Below, piece after piece: positions 1-8,647 of a DNA stretch of 13,173 bases. Location of the stretch: assembly GCA_937926355.1 (NCBI GenBank), contig CALAZP010000241.1:1-13173 (forward strand), written 5' to 3'. Source of the stretch: an uncultured Saprospirales bacterium. Lineage in GTDB: Bacteria; Bacteroidota; Bacteroidia; Chitinophagales; Saprospiraceae. Below the pieces are notes generated by a model. The model did no database searches, was not told the DNA's origin, and saw only the letters and a program-made list of their open reading frames with translations. Positions within the stretch are counted from its first letter, which is position 1; the number at the start of each line of letters is the position of its first letter. A program made the translations under genes and the position numbers.

Positions 1-674
1 TTAATCCATGTTAAAATACTTTCTACTTCTTCCATCACTTCATTGTCTAAAATCAAATCCCCCCAACCCAAATTAGAGTTAATCTCTTGAGCAGGGAATT
101 TTTCACTAAACCTGGGTTTAAAAGGTTTTCCGGTGGTTAAATAGTTCAAATATTCTTGGCTTATTACCAATCTTCCTGATAGCAAAGGTTCATGAGCTGG
201 CGAATCTTCTAACCTCAGAACATTTAATTTCCTAAATATATGTTGGTCGGAAAACAACTCGTTTAAGTAAACCCTCTTTCCTAACGATCCCTCAGTTAAC
301 ACAAAAGCTACTGTCTCACCTGTAGGCAGAAATCCCCCATGTTGGATGCCTTTTACCCCTCCAAATTCGGTGTAACCCCTTTCAATGATCTCATTTTTTT
401 TGAAAAACCGGTCAAGTATTTGTGGTTTTAAATGAGGAGCTATGGCCATTAATAGTAATAATCGCTCTCCTTTTTTTAATTGATACTTGTTTAGGAACTG
501 CCCGTAATAACTCGTATCCTCAGATAAATCCGGTGGCTCACATTGATAAATCGATATCTCCTTCCCTTCATAATGGGATTTTAAACGAATATCTAAAACC
601 TCTTCTAGCCATTTTAAATCTTGACTCAAGGCAAAAGTGGTATCATTTATTTTTTCATACTCCTTTAGCGCCAT
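1..674 (-). CDS. Afp15-like CIS AAA+ ATPase, N-terminal part (runs off the left edge)
   Basis: An open frame runs from an ATG at 674-672 to the left edge without a stop: 224 full codons plus two bases. The protein begins MALKEYEKINDTTF. It then shows a compact N-terminal domain with L72-LLLLMAIAP, the signature Y101-TEFGG, and H112-GGFLPTGET, followed by a helical stretch up to W223. From memory, these are the conserved N-terminal features of the CIS-associated AAA+ ATPases (Afp15/Pvc15 family), which help assembly of the particle in the cytoplasm. The Walker A and B motifs would lie beyond the edge, so ATPase activity is inferred and not seen. The gene starts five bases after the tape-measure stop, the usual tape-measure then ATPase order of these clusters. 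The bases at 3-1 read TTA on the plus strand but are out of frame, so they are not the stop of this gene. A run of eight A codes F90 to N94. I am fairly sure of the family and sure that it is partial. Confidence 0.82.
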   Translation of the reverse strand, partial: MALKEYEKINDTTFALSQDLKWLEEVLDIRLKSHYEGKEISIYQCEPPDLSEDTSYYGQFLNKYQLKKGERLLLLMAIAPHLKPQILDRFFKKNEIIERGYTEFGGVKGIQHGGFLPTGETVAFVLTEGSLGKRVYLNELFSDQHIFRKLNVLRLEDSPAHEPLLSGRLVISQEYLNYLTTGKPFKPRFSEKFPAQEINSNLGWGDLILDNEVMEEVESILTWI

Positions 675-679
675 TTACA

Positions 680-3600
680 CTATTTCCATATTACTGTTAA
701 TCTAGACTTCATCCATGCTAATTTAATCATACTTAAATTCCAAGGCAAGGTAGTAAGCAACATGTCATAAGACTTCTCTTCAACCTTTAATTCATAGTGG
801 TCCTCTACCATACTAAGGATTCCAGCTCTTTGTAAAAAGGTCTGCCTGAAAGTATCCGGTCGGGTGCCTCTCATTTTTTCCCAATTGTAAATGACTCCTT
901 GTAATAAAGATTCTGATAAGGCAATTTCCTCTTCGGTAATATCCAAATCATATTCAATAACCAAATCTTTTTCTGCTCCACATAATAGCCGGTTTAGAGT
1001 TAATTCACTTTCTTCTATTTCTGTTTTACCTGTAACTAAATATTGAGTTAATTGGACACCTCTCATTCTGACCTCTTCTGATATAAAATCTCCATCCTTA
1101 ATCATATTCAGCCGTTTAAAAAATCTTCCTAGAAATGGCCACAATAACGACAGCCCCGCGTTATTGATAGAAATTCCGCTTTTATCCACTTCTTCTCCCT
1201 CCTCTCTCATCAATCTTTCTTGATTGGCCTCTTTTTCCTGTTTTAATTCCGTTTTTAAAAAGCTTCTAATTTCTTTGACAATTTCAACATCAGCATTCTC
1301 TTTTTTAGCTCCAATCAATCCAATCAATACGTTCGGTTCTATCTTTTCTTTTTTAGAATACGTTTTAATAACCGGGACTATAATTTCCGCCGTTCCACTT
1401 AAAAAATAATTTCCTTTTACCCATGTGTATAAAATAGCCCCCAATTCATCCTTCCAATTCAACCAACCTAAAGCTTTTGCTAGAGACTGCTCCATTTTAC
1501 TTTTCTGCACTAACTCTGAAAGTTGATTCCAATCTCTTTCTAAATTGGGATGAATAAGTTTTAAAATTTTCGCTACGTCCTCTTGCTTTAATAGACTAGA
1601 AAAAGTTCTTCTCGTAGTGGTTTCCCTCAACAATCGGTATAGTTTATTTTTCATAAATGAAGGGGCTTCTGCTAGAAGCCTCAATAAAATCAATCTTATT
1701 TGGTCCTTGCTAAGGGCCTTTTTTCCGGTAAACGGAATAGACCCATATTGTAAAAAATGCAGTACCAAAACCCATTCTTGTTTCAATCGTTCTGGTAACT
1801 GATAGGTGTTTTCTTTTGAAATTTGTCTGGAATAATATTGCCAAATAGATTTTTTTTCGGTGGACATCGATTTATAAAATATCCCAATAATTTCTGAAAC
1901 CATTTCTTTCGGAAAACTGGCTATCTTCTCAAAAAACCTCCTTATTCTTTGACTTTGAACAGGTTCTGAAAATAGAAGTTGAACTATAAAAAAGGTTATA
2001 TACCGTTCTAAGTATTTGTTTTGTGGATGAGCTTTAAAATAATTTATACTTAAAATTCCATAATTTTTTACCCTTACGGGAAAATTGCCCTTTTCTAAAA
2101 CGGTTAAAAACCAACGAATTAATATATGTCTAGGGATTTGTTTAAAAATCTTGGCCATTTGGTTTTCTGGATCAGGTATCTTTTTGATTAACTCAAAAAA
2201 TCTCAATGGATGCTTTTGGATTTTTTCTAAAATCTTTCGCTGATTTCCTTCCAGATCGGTTTCATCCTTAAATTCACCAAAAAGAATTTCATAAACAAAC
2301 AGCCATTCATCCTTGATTAATTCCTCAGAGGTAACCTTAAATCCCTTTTCTAATAGTGAATGCTGTAAAATAGCTATTCTTGTTTTTTTATCTGGAATCA
2401 GCCATATTTTATACTTTATTATCGCTTCAAATAAAATTTTATCAAATTCTTTTAAATCATTAATCTGAAAGAACTGCTGGATTTGAGCAATTACATTCGT
2501 TATGTTATAATGACCGGGGGCTCTTTCTAACCATTTAAAAAATTGGTCCTCCATCCCTTTTTCAACCAATTCAAAGATTCTTGAATTATAAGATTGGCCA
2601 ATTAATACCTGTGATAATTTATGTGCAAAAGTCACATTTGTTTCTTTGATTTTAAGATTAAAGAAAAGTCTGATGGTCTCCACCCCATACAAATCTTTTT
2701 CCACCCATAGTGGAATAGATCCCTCTGCCAAATAATGTAAAATAAGGTCTTGAAGATATATCTGCTGAATAGATTTAATGGTCTGTCTTCTTAGTACACT
2801 ACTATCTAAAATAAGATCTGCTGCAGATTGAATGGACCAAAACTCCTCAGAAAAATCAAAATAATCCCTGAATAACGTTAAATTTTTATAGTTTATTAAG
2901 CCCTTTTGCTTCATTTGGTCCAAGACAAATATTTCAACCCCCTTTTGGTTTCCCGTTAGAATAAATCGAATAACCTGCTCTTTTAAAAATATTTCAAAAT
3001 GATTTTTTGCAATTCGACCAATCTTCCATCGTTCTTGTATCATCAAGATATTTTCCAAAAACTCTAAAATCTTATTGGAATTCTTTAGTTCAAATTGCTT
3101 TATTAAAGTTCTAAACTCGACCCAATCAACGTGTTTGGAAATAATTTTTGAAAAATGAACATCATACTTTTGTTGTATGACAAACGCTGCTAAATCCTTT
3201 CCTCTTTCAAATATTAATTCAATAAGGATATTCTTAGGATTTTTTTTTCCTTGTTGTATTATCCATTCTTTTAATGGAGTCTCCTTCAATCTTTCAATTA
3301 GGTATTCTATTCGTTCATAGCCCCTATTAGCCTCGCCAATAGTTTTCTCAAAAAGTGCCTTTTCTAATGTTTCTCTTTTGACTTTATCATCTATGCCTTC
3401 TAATCTTCTTTCAAGGATTTCACGAAAATCCTCTCCAGTCAATTTTTCCAATTGATGGGCAACAAACAGATATATATTGGTCTGATCTTTCAATTCTGGG
3501 GAATACACCTTTATATATTTATTTAATCGTTTTTTAATCCGTTCGTATATTTCTGAAGAATAATTCTTTTTGAGCGCCAAAAAAAGTTTAGAAATTTCCA

Positions 3601-5116
3601 CCCTCCGAAGGATTGTGGAATCATCTTCTTCTTGTTGATTAATTATCCTTTCCTTAGATTGCCCAATGATTTTTTTAATAACCTTATAGCCTCGTTTATA
3701 CTTTTTTAATTTTTCTATTTCCTCATTAAGAAGTGTAAGTATTTCTATTTCTGAAATATTGTATTTGTTAGAATACATTTGAAGTTGTTTCTGAAAATAA
3801 CCCTCATCTGTGATGGTATTCAGGTTCTGAAAAACCAATAGTTCTAAGGCAAAATGCCTAATCACCTTTTTAAATGCAATTTTTTCTTGGTTTATCGGAG
3901 TTATTGAGTCTTGAATATTCTCAAAAATTTCAAAGACCTCAAAAACTAGGGGTTTTATCTGAGGAGCGGCCTTTTCAAATAAAATACCTAATGAACTATC
4001 ATCAAATAACGTAATGGTTCTCTCCCTTACCATCCATTCCTTTCCTAATGCCCTGTATCTAGTAACAAATGGGTTGGGTGCAGATTCGGCTAGCCATTGA
4101 AAAACTTCATCCCTATTGCTAAAGCCTAATTTTTTTAACGGTATAGCGCTTGTACCACGAGTAAAAAGTTCCTCAATAATTTTTTGCGACAATCTTAACT
4201 TTTCTTCTGGATTTACTCTATGCCTATCTAGCAAAACCTCTTCTTCGTATAAACTCTTAGCAAGAGTTGCAATAGGTTTTCTGCTATTATCCTTTACCCC
4301 AAATATTTCCTGAGAAGAAAAAAATATTTGTTTTACTAAATCATAATAGTCAAAATCATATTTTACTGCTAAGGATTTTATTTGTTTTTTGAAAAATTCA
4401 TATTGGTTGATACTTGTGCCCTTTTGGTCTAACAAATAAATGAATGTCAATTCTTGAACCACCTTTTTATATTTTATGTCTCCTTCGTTAGTGATTCTAG
4501 AATGCTGGTGGAGGGTAATTAAATTATCCGTGTAGTCTTTGTAATAATCGGCAGGTTCAGAAGAGATAATACCAAACAAAGCATATATAGTAGGGTCTTT
4601 AAATTGATTTATTATTCTTCTTCTTGGAATAGGATAAATCGCTTCCTCAAAAACTAATTGTTTAACTGCATTCGTTTCGGAAAAAATGAGATTCCTAAAA
4701 ACCGAGTCCAAAGATTTCATTAAGATACTAGACCACCATGGCAGAGTGCCAAGTCTCAAGTAAAACCGTATCAACTCCAATTCCCTAGATTGAATACGTA
4801 TTGTTCTCTTAGAATCTACTGTTTTAAATAAAATAGCTTGTCTTATCGACTGGCTAAGTTCTTTTACAAATTTTAACTTAAACTCCTTTTCTAAATTTTC
4901 TATGGATATTTCCCCTAAATCAATTTCTATTTGATTAATGGAAAAAATTAATTCTGAAGGTATGCTTTGGTCTGAGAATATTCTGTCAATTTCATGTTGA
5001 AGCTCTCGGTAAAAAAGTTGTGTTAAGGATTGGGATATTTTTGAAAAATCTTTTTCCTTTTGCAGAACAACATCAAATTGGTATTTATTAATGATATGCT
5101 TATGGTTGGAGGCCAT
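680..5116 (-). CDS. CIS tape-measure protein (Afp14-like, CIS_TMP family)
   Basis: This 1478-residue protein is the tape measure that should fix inner tube length during assembly. Its N-terminus carries the family signature: H7-IINKYQFDV, then I63-EIDLGEI and an acidic helix to about residue 100. Its C-terminus carries the other: L1324-LWPFLGRFF with W1326, the LLCGAEKD segment near 1375, and the last 26 residues starting LLTTLPWN and ending in TVIWK. Between them lies a long, mostly helical, Lys/Glu/Ile-rich body with no membrane segment. A short motif recurs in it: G123-TLPWW, G799-SIPLW, G1010-NFP and G1125-SIPF, each after a hydrophobic helix such as LILHYL or LVLHFL. The start ATG is two bases after the stop of the Afp12-like gene, so the two are probably translationally coupled, and no better start lies upstream. 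Nine A in a row code around K624-K625. The family call is firm; the number of repeats is my reading by eye. Confidence 0.92.
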   Translation of the reverse strand: MASNHKHIINKYQFDVVLQKEKDFSKISQSLTQLFYRELQHEIDRIFSDQSIPSELIFSINQIEIDLGEISIENLEKEFKLKFVKELSQSIRQAILFKTVDSKRTIRIQSRELELIRFYLRLGTLPWWSSILMKSLDSVFRNLIFSETNAVKQLVFEEAIYPIPRRRIINQFKDPTIYALFGIISSEPADYYKDYTDNLITLHQHSRITNEGDIKYKKVVQELTFIYLLDQKGTSINQYEFFKKQIKSLAVKYDFDYYDLVKQIFFSSQEIFGVKDNSRKPIATLAKSLYEEEVLLDRHRVNPEEKLRLSQKIIEELFTRGTSAIPLKKLGFSNRDEVFQWLAESAPNPFVTRYRALGKEWMVRERTITLFDDSSLGILFEKAAPQIKPLVFEVFEIFENIQDSITPINQEKIAFKKVIRHFALELLVFQNLNTITDEGYFQKQLQMYSNKYNISEIEILTLLNEEIEKLKKYKRGYKVIKKIIGQSKERIINQQEEDDSTILRRVEISKLFLALKKNYSSEIYERIKKRLNKYIKVYSPELKDQTNIYLFVAHQLEKLTGEDFREILERRLEGIDDKVKRETLEKALFEKTIGEANRGYERIEYLIERLKETPLKEWIIQQGKKNPKNILIELIFERGKDLAAFVIQQKYDVHFSKIISKHVDWVEFRTLIKQFELKNSNKILEFLENILMIQERWKIGRIAKNHFEIFLKEQVIRFILTGNQKGVEIFVLDQMKQKGLINYKNLTLFRDYFDFSEEFWSIQSAADLILDSSVLRRQTIKSIQQIYLQDLILHYLAEGSIPLWVEKDLYGVETIRLFFNLKIKETNVTFAHKLSQVLIGQSYNSRIFELVEKGMEDQFFKWLERAPGHYNITNVIAQIQQFFQINDLKEFDKILFEAIIKYKIWLIPDKKTRIAILQHSLLEKGFKVTSEELIKDEWLFVYEILFGEFKDETDLEGNQRKILEKIQKHPLRFFELIKKIPDPENQMAKIFKQIPRHILIRWFLTVLEKGNFPVRVKNYGILSINYFKAHPQNKYLERYITFFIVQLLFSEPVQSQRIRRFFEKIASFPKEMVSEIIGIFYKSMSTEKKSIWQYYSRQISKENTYQLPERLKQEWVLVLHFLQYGSIPFTGKKALSKDQIRLILLRLLAEAPSFMKNKLYRLLRETTTRRTFSSLLKQEDVAKILKLIHPNLERDWNQLSELVQKSKMEQSLAKALGWLNWKDELGAILYTWVKGNYFLSGTAEIIVPVIKTYSKKEKIEPNVLIGLIGAKKENADVEIVKEIRSFLKTELKQEKEANQERLMREEGEEVDKSGISINNAGLSLLWPFLGRFFKRLNMIKDGDFISEEVRMRGVQLTQYLVTGKTEIEESELTLNRLLCGAEKDLVIEYDLDITEEEIALSESLLQGVIYNWEKMRGTRPDTFRQTFLQRAGILSMVEDHYELKVEEKSYDMLLTTLPWNLSMIKLAWMKSRLTVIWK

Positions 5117-5118
5117 TT

Positions 5119-7869
5119 CTAAATTACCATCTTGAATGAGTTCATCCCCTGAAGTGTTTGAACTAGCCTTAAAGAAGCACCGTCTAAAACTACTGGGTCA
5201 GGTGGGTTAGCTCTTTTTAAATTTTTCCATTCAAAATAAACATCTTCAAATTCCATCATTTTCTTAATTCCAACGAAATACAGATTCACCTTTAAATGTA
5301 ATGGACTATTTTCTGCTAATTGATTTACTAATAAATTTTTGAAATCATCATTTTGAAACTTAGCTGGCCAATTGGGTAAAATAATTGAATATTCATCTTC
5401 AAACCCAAATGTTGCAGGAAAAGAATGCGCCATTCCGCTTACCTGATTAATTTCAATAGCTTCTTCCTTTCCAAAATTACCCTCTAAAATTTCTTCAAAT
5501 AAAGCTATTGCTCTTTCAACTTCTTTTTCTGCGCCTATTCTTGAATAAAATGCTTTTTCAAACCTACCTATCATTTCATTTTCAGACCCATAAAGGATAA
5601 TTTCAAATAGTTTTTTTTCCTTTACTTCTACAATCCCATAATTATCCCTTTGCAGTCCTAGATAAAAAATATCATCTATTAACTTCTTCTGCTCTTTTAA
5701 GTCTGTTTGGTAATAACTAGTAATCAACGTGCCTCCTTCTTTATCAAAGAGCGTATAACTGTATTTAATGCTTTCCATAGGTCTCAACAAAATATGCTCC
5801 AACAAATGAATACCTTCACAAGCTTTATTTAATTCTTCAAATTTTCTAATTGAATTAGCTATGGTCTGCTTGGCTAAGTCTAATTCGTCGGCAAGGGTAA
5901 CTACAGTAGGAATTTCAAAATCAAATCCAGTATAAAGGATATGCCATTTTGTTGGGGCATCTTGGGTTTCAACTATCCTGTAATACCTATCTTGAATACC
6001 AAAAAGAAACAATTGCTTGATAAAATTATCAGCTTGCGTATAAAAAGATAATGAATCATTCTCATATTCCTCTTCTGGAAGTTTCCATACATTTATTTTT
6101 TTGCCGTCTTTAGAAGTAATGATCTTTTTTTGCCAATTTTTAATTCTTTCTGGTTCGTCTTCAATTTTTCCAAACTCTAGTAAAGGTTCAATTAGAGAGG
6201 CATTATTAATATTTAAATCCAAGGCTAAAGTCAACCTCTTTTCCAAACCCGAAATATTGGTCGGTAGATCATCTTCAGTTTGGTAATGAAATCCTTTTCC
6301 CCTATCTCTACTCAGTGCTGTGTAATTTTCTAAAATATTAATTTTTGCCCTTATTATATCTATTGGATTCATCCCCGGAATAGGTATAAATCTTTCTCCA
6401 AACCGAGCTAGTAAATGATCTAGTACCTTGTTTCTTCTCCTCCAAAAGGTATCTTGACTTTCAATTATTTCTTTTAAATTTTTTAGGTATTGGTCCGGAC
6501 TCTTTTCAATTGTAATTTGGTCTAAATCCGGAATATCTGATGGATACTGAGTAAAATAAGTTCTATCCGTATCCCTTTCTATGGAAAACAGTTTTCTAGT
6601 ATTTGCTAGTTGACTTAAATAGCTCGCCATGATTTGATCAAAAATACTTAAGTAAGCTTTCAGTTGCTTAACTTGTGCCCTTCTTCTTGGAGAGACATTA
6701 GAGGGTAAGCTTTCTGCTTTTAACCCATATAATTCAGGTAGCTCTTGCTGAATAGAATAAAAAGTACTCAATTCTTTATAAGTGAAATGGCCTAAGGCCA
6801 TTTCATTTTTATACTTGATAGCATTCAAATAAGAATTTTTCCTGCCAGACGCTAATGACTCATACAATTGGGTAACCGCAATGTGGTCGACTATATACCT
6901 TACTTGGTCCTTGTAAAAGTCTAATCTGTCATTTTCATTGTCAAAAAATGATTGAAGATTGCCCAAAACAGGATAAAATCCCTCTTCAAAAGTGAGGCTA
7001 TCTTCAAATAATTTAATACCATTTTTGTAAAGGGTAAAATCTCTTAAATCTTGGACTCCGTCAATATTGAGAATGATTTCCTTTATGGTAGCTGTAAAAA
7101 TTATATCTTTTCTTTCCGGCAATTCAGAAGGCTCCAAGTATCCATAAATAGGTTGAGGGCCCTCATATATTTCATCTATGGTATACCCCTTTTTTAACAA
7201 ATCTTCAGGATGGTAAAATTTTATTGTTGGTGCCAAATAGTCGTCCACTGCATTTAAAATACTTGCAAAAACTTGTTCTCCAACGGCATCAGATTTTAAA
7301 ATTATCTTTCCTGAGAAAGTAATGCTTTCAGGAGTTAAGATTTTAATAGATTTTAAATCTTGACATAAGTTACGGTGCTCCTGAAAAAGAGAATTAACAA
7401 GGTCCAAAACCTTGATTTTTTGGTGCTCTGATAAATCCTCTGAACATTGTAATAGAATATTGTAAAGCCCCTTAAAACCAGAAGGATCATCTTTTACTGC
7501 TATTATCCATGCATTGTCAATTTCTTTGACCCGATCAATAATTAATTTTCTTAAATCTGAAACATTGGCTGGATTTACTGGTAAAATTTCATGAGGGGGG
7601 AGAAACAAATTTTTTTCGAAAAGAGGAAAATTATCTTTCCCAACCATTAAAAGATCGTGAATATCAAAAGAAGTTCTATAACCCAAATCGGTTAAAGCAT
7701 ATACTATTTGCTCCAGAAAAGTTACCCCTGGATCGTGATAATTATAATCCGTCCATTGATCTCCTGAATATCGCTGAACCCATTCTAGACCTTTTTCCAA
7801 TAGAACATCATAATTCAAATCTGAATGTTCAAATGGTTCTGCCTTTATTACTTGTGCCTCTTTTCTCAC
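5119..7869 (-). CDS. Baseplate wedge protein, gp7/Afp12-like
   Basis: This 916-residue protein matches the Afp12-type baseplate wedge component, which pairs with the gp6/gpJ-like protein to form the wedges around the spike. The N-terminus holds the typical D41-YNYHDPGVTFLE then T60-DLGYR and F68-DIHDLL. The middle has a conserved R/K-rich stretch (SPRRRAQVKQLKAYL) and H688-LLEHILLRP. Near the C-terminus are I830-LPNWPAKF and a SPLHL segment, followed by M-x-x-F-E-x-x-Y-x-x-W, all features I associate with this family in Bacteroidota. The start is GTG at 7869. An in-frame TAA lies only a few codons upstream and the next ATG (M75) falls after the conserved domain, so GTG is the only sensible start. 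It overlaps the stop of the fibre gene as GTGA, implying coupled translation. No signal peptide or membrane segment is visible. Confidence in the role is good; the exact T4 equivalence is inferred. Confidence 0.87.
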   Translation of the reverse strand: MRKEAQVIKAEPFEHSDLNYDVLLEKGLEWVQRYSGDQWTDYNYHDPGVTFLEQIVYALTDLGYRTSFDIHDLLMVGKDNFPLFEKNLFLPPHEILPVNPANVSDLRKLIIDRVKEIDNAWIIAVKDDPSGFKGLYNILLQCSEDLSEHQKIKVLDLVNSLFQEHRNLCQDLKSIKILTPESITFSGKIILKSDAVGEQVFASILNAVDDYLAPTIKFYHPEDLLKKGYTIDEIYEGPQPIYGYLEPSELPERKDIIFTATIKEIILNIDGVQDLRDFTLYKNGIKLFEDSLTFEEGFYPVLGNLQSFFDNENDRLDFYKDQVRYIVDHIAVTQLYESLASGRKNSYLNAIKYKNEMALGHFTYKELSTFYSIQQELPELYGLKAESLPSNVSPRRRAQVKQLKAYLSIFDQIMASYLSQLANTRKLFSIERDTDRTYFTQYPSDIPDLDQITIEKSPDQYLKNLKEIIESQDTFWRRRNKVLDHLLARFGERFIPIPGMNPIDIIRAKINILENYTALSRDRGKGFHYQTEDDLPTNISGLEKRLTLALDLNINNASLIEPLLEFGKIEDEPERIKNWQKKIITSKDGKKINVWKLPEEEYENDSLSFYTQADNFIKQLFLFGIQDRYYRIVETQDAPTKWHILYTGFDFEIPTVVTLADELDLAKQTIANSIRKFEELNKACEGIHLLEHILLRPMESIKYSYTLFDKEGGTLITSYYQTDLKEQKKLIDDIFYLGLQRDNYGIVEVKEKKLFEIILYGSENEMIGRFEKAFYSRIGAEKEVERAIALFEEILEGNFGKEEAIEINQVSGMAHSFPATFGFEDEYSIILPNWPAKFQNDDFKNLLVNQLAENSPLHLKVNLYFVGIKKMMEFEDVYFEWKNLKRANPPDPVVLDGASLRLVQTLQGMNSFKMVI
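6783..6805. repeat. Perfect 10-bp inverted repeat with 3-base loop inside the Afp12-like gene
   Basis: On the plus strand TGAAATGGCC is followed by TAA and then by GGCCATTTCA, an exact reverse complement. On the plus strand five T follow directly (6806-6810), so the element has the form of an intrinsic terminator for antisense transcription. On the sense (minus) strand no U run follows, so it would only be a hairpin in the mRNA. It encodes the E-M-A-L-G-H-F segment of the protein. The structure is seen directly; a function is inferred. Confidence 0.45.
7866..7869 (-). promoter_or_regulatory. GTGA stop-start overlap between fibre and Afp12-like genes
   Basis: The TGA stop of the fibre gene overlaps the GTG start of the wedge gene by four shared bases. 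An in-frame TAA four codons upstream of the GTG excludes an earlier start. The overlap indicates that ribosomes finishing the fibre re-initiate on the wedge gene, which would tie the two protein amounts together. The GTG start is the only non-ATG start among the seven genes. Confidence 0.7.
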
Positions 7870-8636
7870 AGGTAAAAATTAGCGTTTACTTGATTGACTT
7901 CTTCTTCATTCCAAAGTCTCGTTAAATTATAAACTATAAAATATGGATCACCAGTTTGGTCATTAAGTCCATAGTGCCTCCTAGTCCGAATTTGTAAATT
8001 GTAATTGTTGACTTCGCCTCTCCATCTCATCTGAATTCGATTAAAAAACCCTCCATAATGAGCATTGGTTATCCTAATTTTAGACGAAGAACCTCTGCCA
8101 CCAAACGTGGATAAAGCTATTGCATGAGCAATTGAATATTTACCACTTCCTTTTCTACCTTTTGCCCTTGCCATTATTTCAAAACCTTGAATATCATCTA
8201 GCTCTGTTAATATATTGTGCCATTGACCATCGGCAGGAACCATTCCTCTGGCAAATGATCCAGATCGAGTATCAAAAGCAGCGGTACCTTTAACTTCGAG
8301 TTGGTACATAGGATGATCTGTACCTATACCAACTTTTCCTCCTTCCTTTAATATTAGGCTACTCTCCTCCTCGCTTTCGTGAAAAGCCAACCCATCTTTA
8401 GCATCATTAAAACTAATAAACCAAGAAGGTGTCCTGTTCCTGGCATTTTGAAAAAATGAAATTAATTTTTTGGAATATCCCTGAGGTGCAAGCCTAAAAC
8501 CATCATCTACTCCCCTGCCAATTCCATCTTCTACAATATTTACCGTTGAATCTATTAAATGAGCAAAATGCATTTCATTCGGCGAACTCCCTTTTTTAAA
8601 GTAATTCTTGAGTGTTTGTCGGTTTACAAGCGCCAT
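7866..8636 (-). CDS. Small tail-fibre-like / receptor-binding protein
   Basis: This protein has 256 residues in three visible parts. Residues 5-38 (NRQTLKNYFKKGSSPNEMHF, then LIDSTVN) form an N-terminal module I associate with Bacteroidota CIS and phage fibre-type proteins, probably for attachment or trimerisation. Residues 100-117 contain GKVGIGTDHPMYQLEVKG, the GIGT-x-x-P motif common just before fibre shafts. The C-terminal half is rich in Gly, Arg and aromatics, with W139-HNILTELDD, G165-KYSIAHAIAL, W205-RGEVNNYNLQIRTR and L238-TRLW; it looks like a compact beta domain and could be the binding head. It sits between the two wedge genes, a position that fits a baseplate-attached fibre. It is short for a CIS fibre of the Afp13 kind, so a baseplate decoration or cage subunit is also possible. 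The ATG follows the previous stop by 11 bases in the A-rich context AATAAAATATG. That it is a fibre is likely; its ligand is unknown. Confidence 0.7.
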   Translation of the reverse strand: MALVNRQTLKNYFKKGSSPNEMHFAHLIDSTVNIVEDGIGRGVDDGFRLAPQGYSKKLISFFQNARNRTPSWFISFNDAKDGLAFHESEEESSLILKEGGKVGIGTDHPMYQLEVKGTAAFDTRSGSFARGMVPADGQWHNILTELDDIQGFEIMARAKGRKGSGKYSIAHAIALSTFGGRGSSSKIRITNAHYGGFFNRIQMRWRGEVNNYNLQIRTRRHYGLNDQTGDPYFIVYNLTRLWNEEEVNQVNANFYL

Positions 8637-8647
8637 ATTTTATTGAT

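Noticed and set aside
1..3. TTA at the left edge as the stop of the ATPase gene
   Set aside because: The frame fixed by the ATG at 674 reads codons 5-3 and then only two bases, so this TAA is out of frame and the gene is simply cut.
422..700. Plus-strand open frame of 92 codons
   Set aside because: It lies antisense to the ATPase N-terminal domain, whose minus-strand translation has clear family motifs; the plus-strand protein has no recognisable feature.
1664..1680. Seven-bp perfect hairpin with three-base loop in the tape-measure gene
   Set aside because: A repeat of this length is expected about once in a window of this size, and no T run follows on the sense strand.
7398..7421. Six-bp stem followed by six T on the plus strand, in the Afp12-like gene
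   Set aside because: The stem is too short and there is no plus-strand gene to terminate; T runs on this strand reflect Lys-rich coding on the other.
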